Of a DNA stretch of 16,073 nucleotides, positions 15,292-16,073 are shown one piece after another (positions within the stretch are counted from its first letter, which is position 1; the number at the start of each line of letters is the position of its first letter). The notes under the pieces are model-generated. The model was not told the DNA's origin, did no database searches, and saw only the letters and a program-made list of their open reading frames with translations. The position numbers were made by a program, and so were the translations under genes. The DNA is from Deltaproteobacteria bacterium (GTDB lineage Bacteria; Desulfobacterota; Syntrophia; Syntrophales; Smithellaceae): the NCBI GenBank assembly GCA_019136325.1, contig JAGVUJ010000190.1, positions 1 to 16,073 of the forward strand, written 5' to 3'.

Positions 15292-16073
15292 TCATTGCAG
15301 CGTAAAATAAAAAGTCGCTCCCTTATCCTGCGCGCCTTCGGCCCATACAATTCCGCCGTGACGGCTGATAATCCGCCTGATGGTGGCCAGGCCGATTCCC
15401 GTGCCGGGGAATTCATCGATGTTGTGCAATCGCTGAAACGGAGCAAATAACTTATCCACATAGTCCATGTCAAAACCGGCGCCGTTGTCCCGGACGAAAT
15501 ATGCTTTTTTCCCGCCTTTATTTGTCACACCGAATTCTATTTCAGCATCCGTCTTCTTGCCCGTAAATTTCCAGGCGTTGCCCAGGAGATTTTCAAGTAC
15601 AATTTTTATTAATCTCGAATCGGCGTAATCGATGAGGGAATCCGCGATGGTCACATTGACGAAACGATCGGGATGAGCTTTGCGCAGTTCATCAACGACT
15701 GTCAACGCAATATTGGAAAGGTTGATATCGGCTTTGTCAATTTCCGTCCGCGTTATTCTGGAGAGTTTCAGCATGTCGTCGATCAGCTCACTCATGATTT
15801 CGGTCGCTCTCCTGATTCGGCTGATATAATCTTTGGCCTGATTATCCAGCTTATCGCTGTAGTCCTCAACCAGCGCAACGCTGAATCCCTCGATTGTTCT
15901 TAGCGGCGCCCGGAGATCGTGAGACACCGAATAGGAAAAGGCTTCCAGCTCTCTGGTACGCTCCTGAACCTTTTCTTCCAGGGATTCGTTCAGTCTGAGA
16001 ATTTCCTGCTCGGCTTTTTTGCGTTCACTGATATCCACGCCAATGCCCAGAAGATAATTCTGGCCCGAGACGG
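15292..16073 (-). CDS. PAS-containing sensor histidine kinase (5' partial)
   Basis: The frame is open to the window edge, so the N-terminus is missing; 259 residues are visible. The first residues (SGQNYLLGIGVDISERKKAEQE) are the end of a PAS/PAC domain; the GTG at 16038 is internal, not the start. A short coiled coil leads to a HisKA dimerisation domain with the phospho-acceptor His in SVSHDLRAPLR (codon 15919-15921). The HATPase_c domain has ENLLGNAWKF (N box), RDNGAGFDMDYVDKLFAPF (G1) and GTGIGLATIRRII (G2). No membrane segment is visible in this part. It is probably the kinase for the HD-GYP regulator downstream. Confidence 0.95.
   Translation of the reverse strand, partial: VSGQNYLLGIGVDISERKKAEQEILRLNESLEEKVQERTRELEAFSYSVSHDLRAPLRTIEGFSVALVEDYSDKLDNQAKDYISRIRRATEIMSELIDDMLKLSRITRTEIDKADINLSNIALTVVDELRKAHPDRFVNVTIADSLIDYADSRLIKIVLENLLGNAWKFTGKKTDAEIEFGVTNKGGKKAYFVRDNGAGFDMDYVDKLFAPFQRLHNIDEFPGTGIGLATIRRIISRHGGIVWAEGAQDKGATFYFTLQ

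Noticed and set aside
16036..16038. GTG as start of the histidine kinase
   Set aside because: The frame continues to the window edge with PAS-like residues (GQNYLLGIG), so the gene is truncated by the window.

Overview
The window looks like chromosomal DNA from an anaerobic, probably deltaproteobacterial (Desulfobacterota, Syntrophales-like) bacterium. This is inferred from gene content: an Re-type citrate synthase homologue, Fe-S flavoenzymes of the 2,4-dienoyl-CoA reductase type, a GltD-like/ferredoxin/nitroreductase fusion, and PAS-rich two-component proteins. No rRNA or other direct phylogenetic marker is present. I see no tRNA, transposase, phage gene, CRISPR array or attachment site.

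Left part (1-6920, all + strand): a redox island. It opens with the 3' part of a fused flavoprotein/ferredoxin/nitroreductase. Next come a GTG-started Old Yellow Enzyme-type reductase with Fe-S, FAD and NAD(P) modules, and a 115-aa protein of unknown function starting 4 bp behind it. After these are an extended SDR (epimerase/dehydratase type), a membrane-anchored protein of unknown function, and a classical SDR. Gaps between the later genes are 95-156 bp and contain no convincing terminator, so co-transcription is possible but not proven. Together these enzymes would suit NAD(P)H-linked reduction and oxidation of an enoyl, keto or ring substrate. The substrate cannot be read from the sequence.

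Middle (6921-7192): a convergent gap with a strong GNRA-capped hairpin.

Right part (7193-16073, all - strand), in transcription order: a sensor histidine kinase whose 5' end is outside the window, and a REC-PAS-PAS-HD-GYP response regulator ending at a textbook intrinsic terminator. Then come hisS and aspS (ATGA overlap) and, 19 bp further, a Re-citrate-synthase-like enzyme carrying an extra C-terminal Cache/PDC-like sensor domain. After a 299-bp gap with several inverted repeats comes a divergent purC. The AspRS carries His and Gly at the two anticodon-domain positions associated with non-discriminating (tRNA-Asp/tRNA-Asn) enzymes, so the organism may make Asn-tRNA by transamidation. The Re-citrate synthase feeds 2-oxoglutarate/glutamate synthesis in anaerobes, so the hisS-aspS-citrate synthase-purC run groups translation with amino-acid and purine supply.

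The observations I would follow first are the citrate-synthase/sensor fusion, the AspRS specificity residues, and the redox island with its two unknown proteins.
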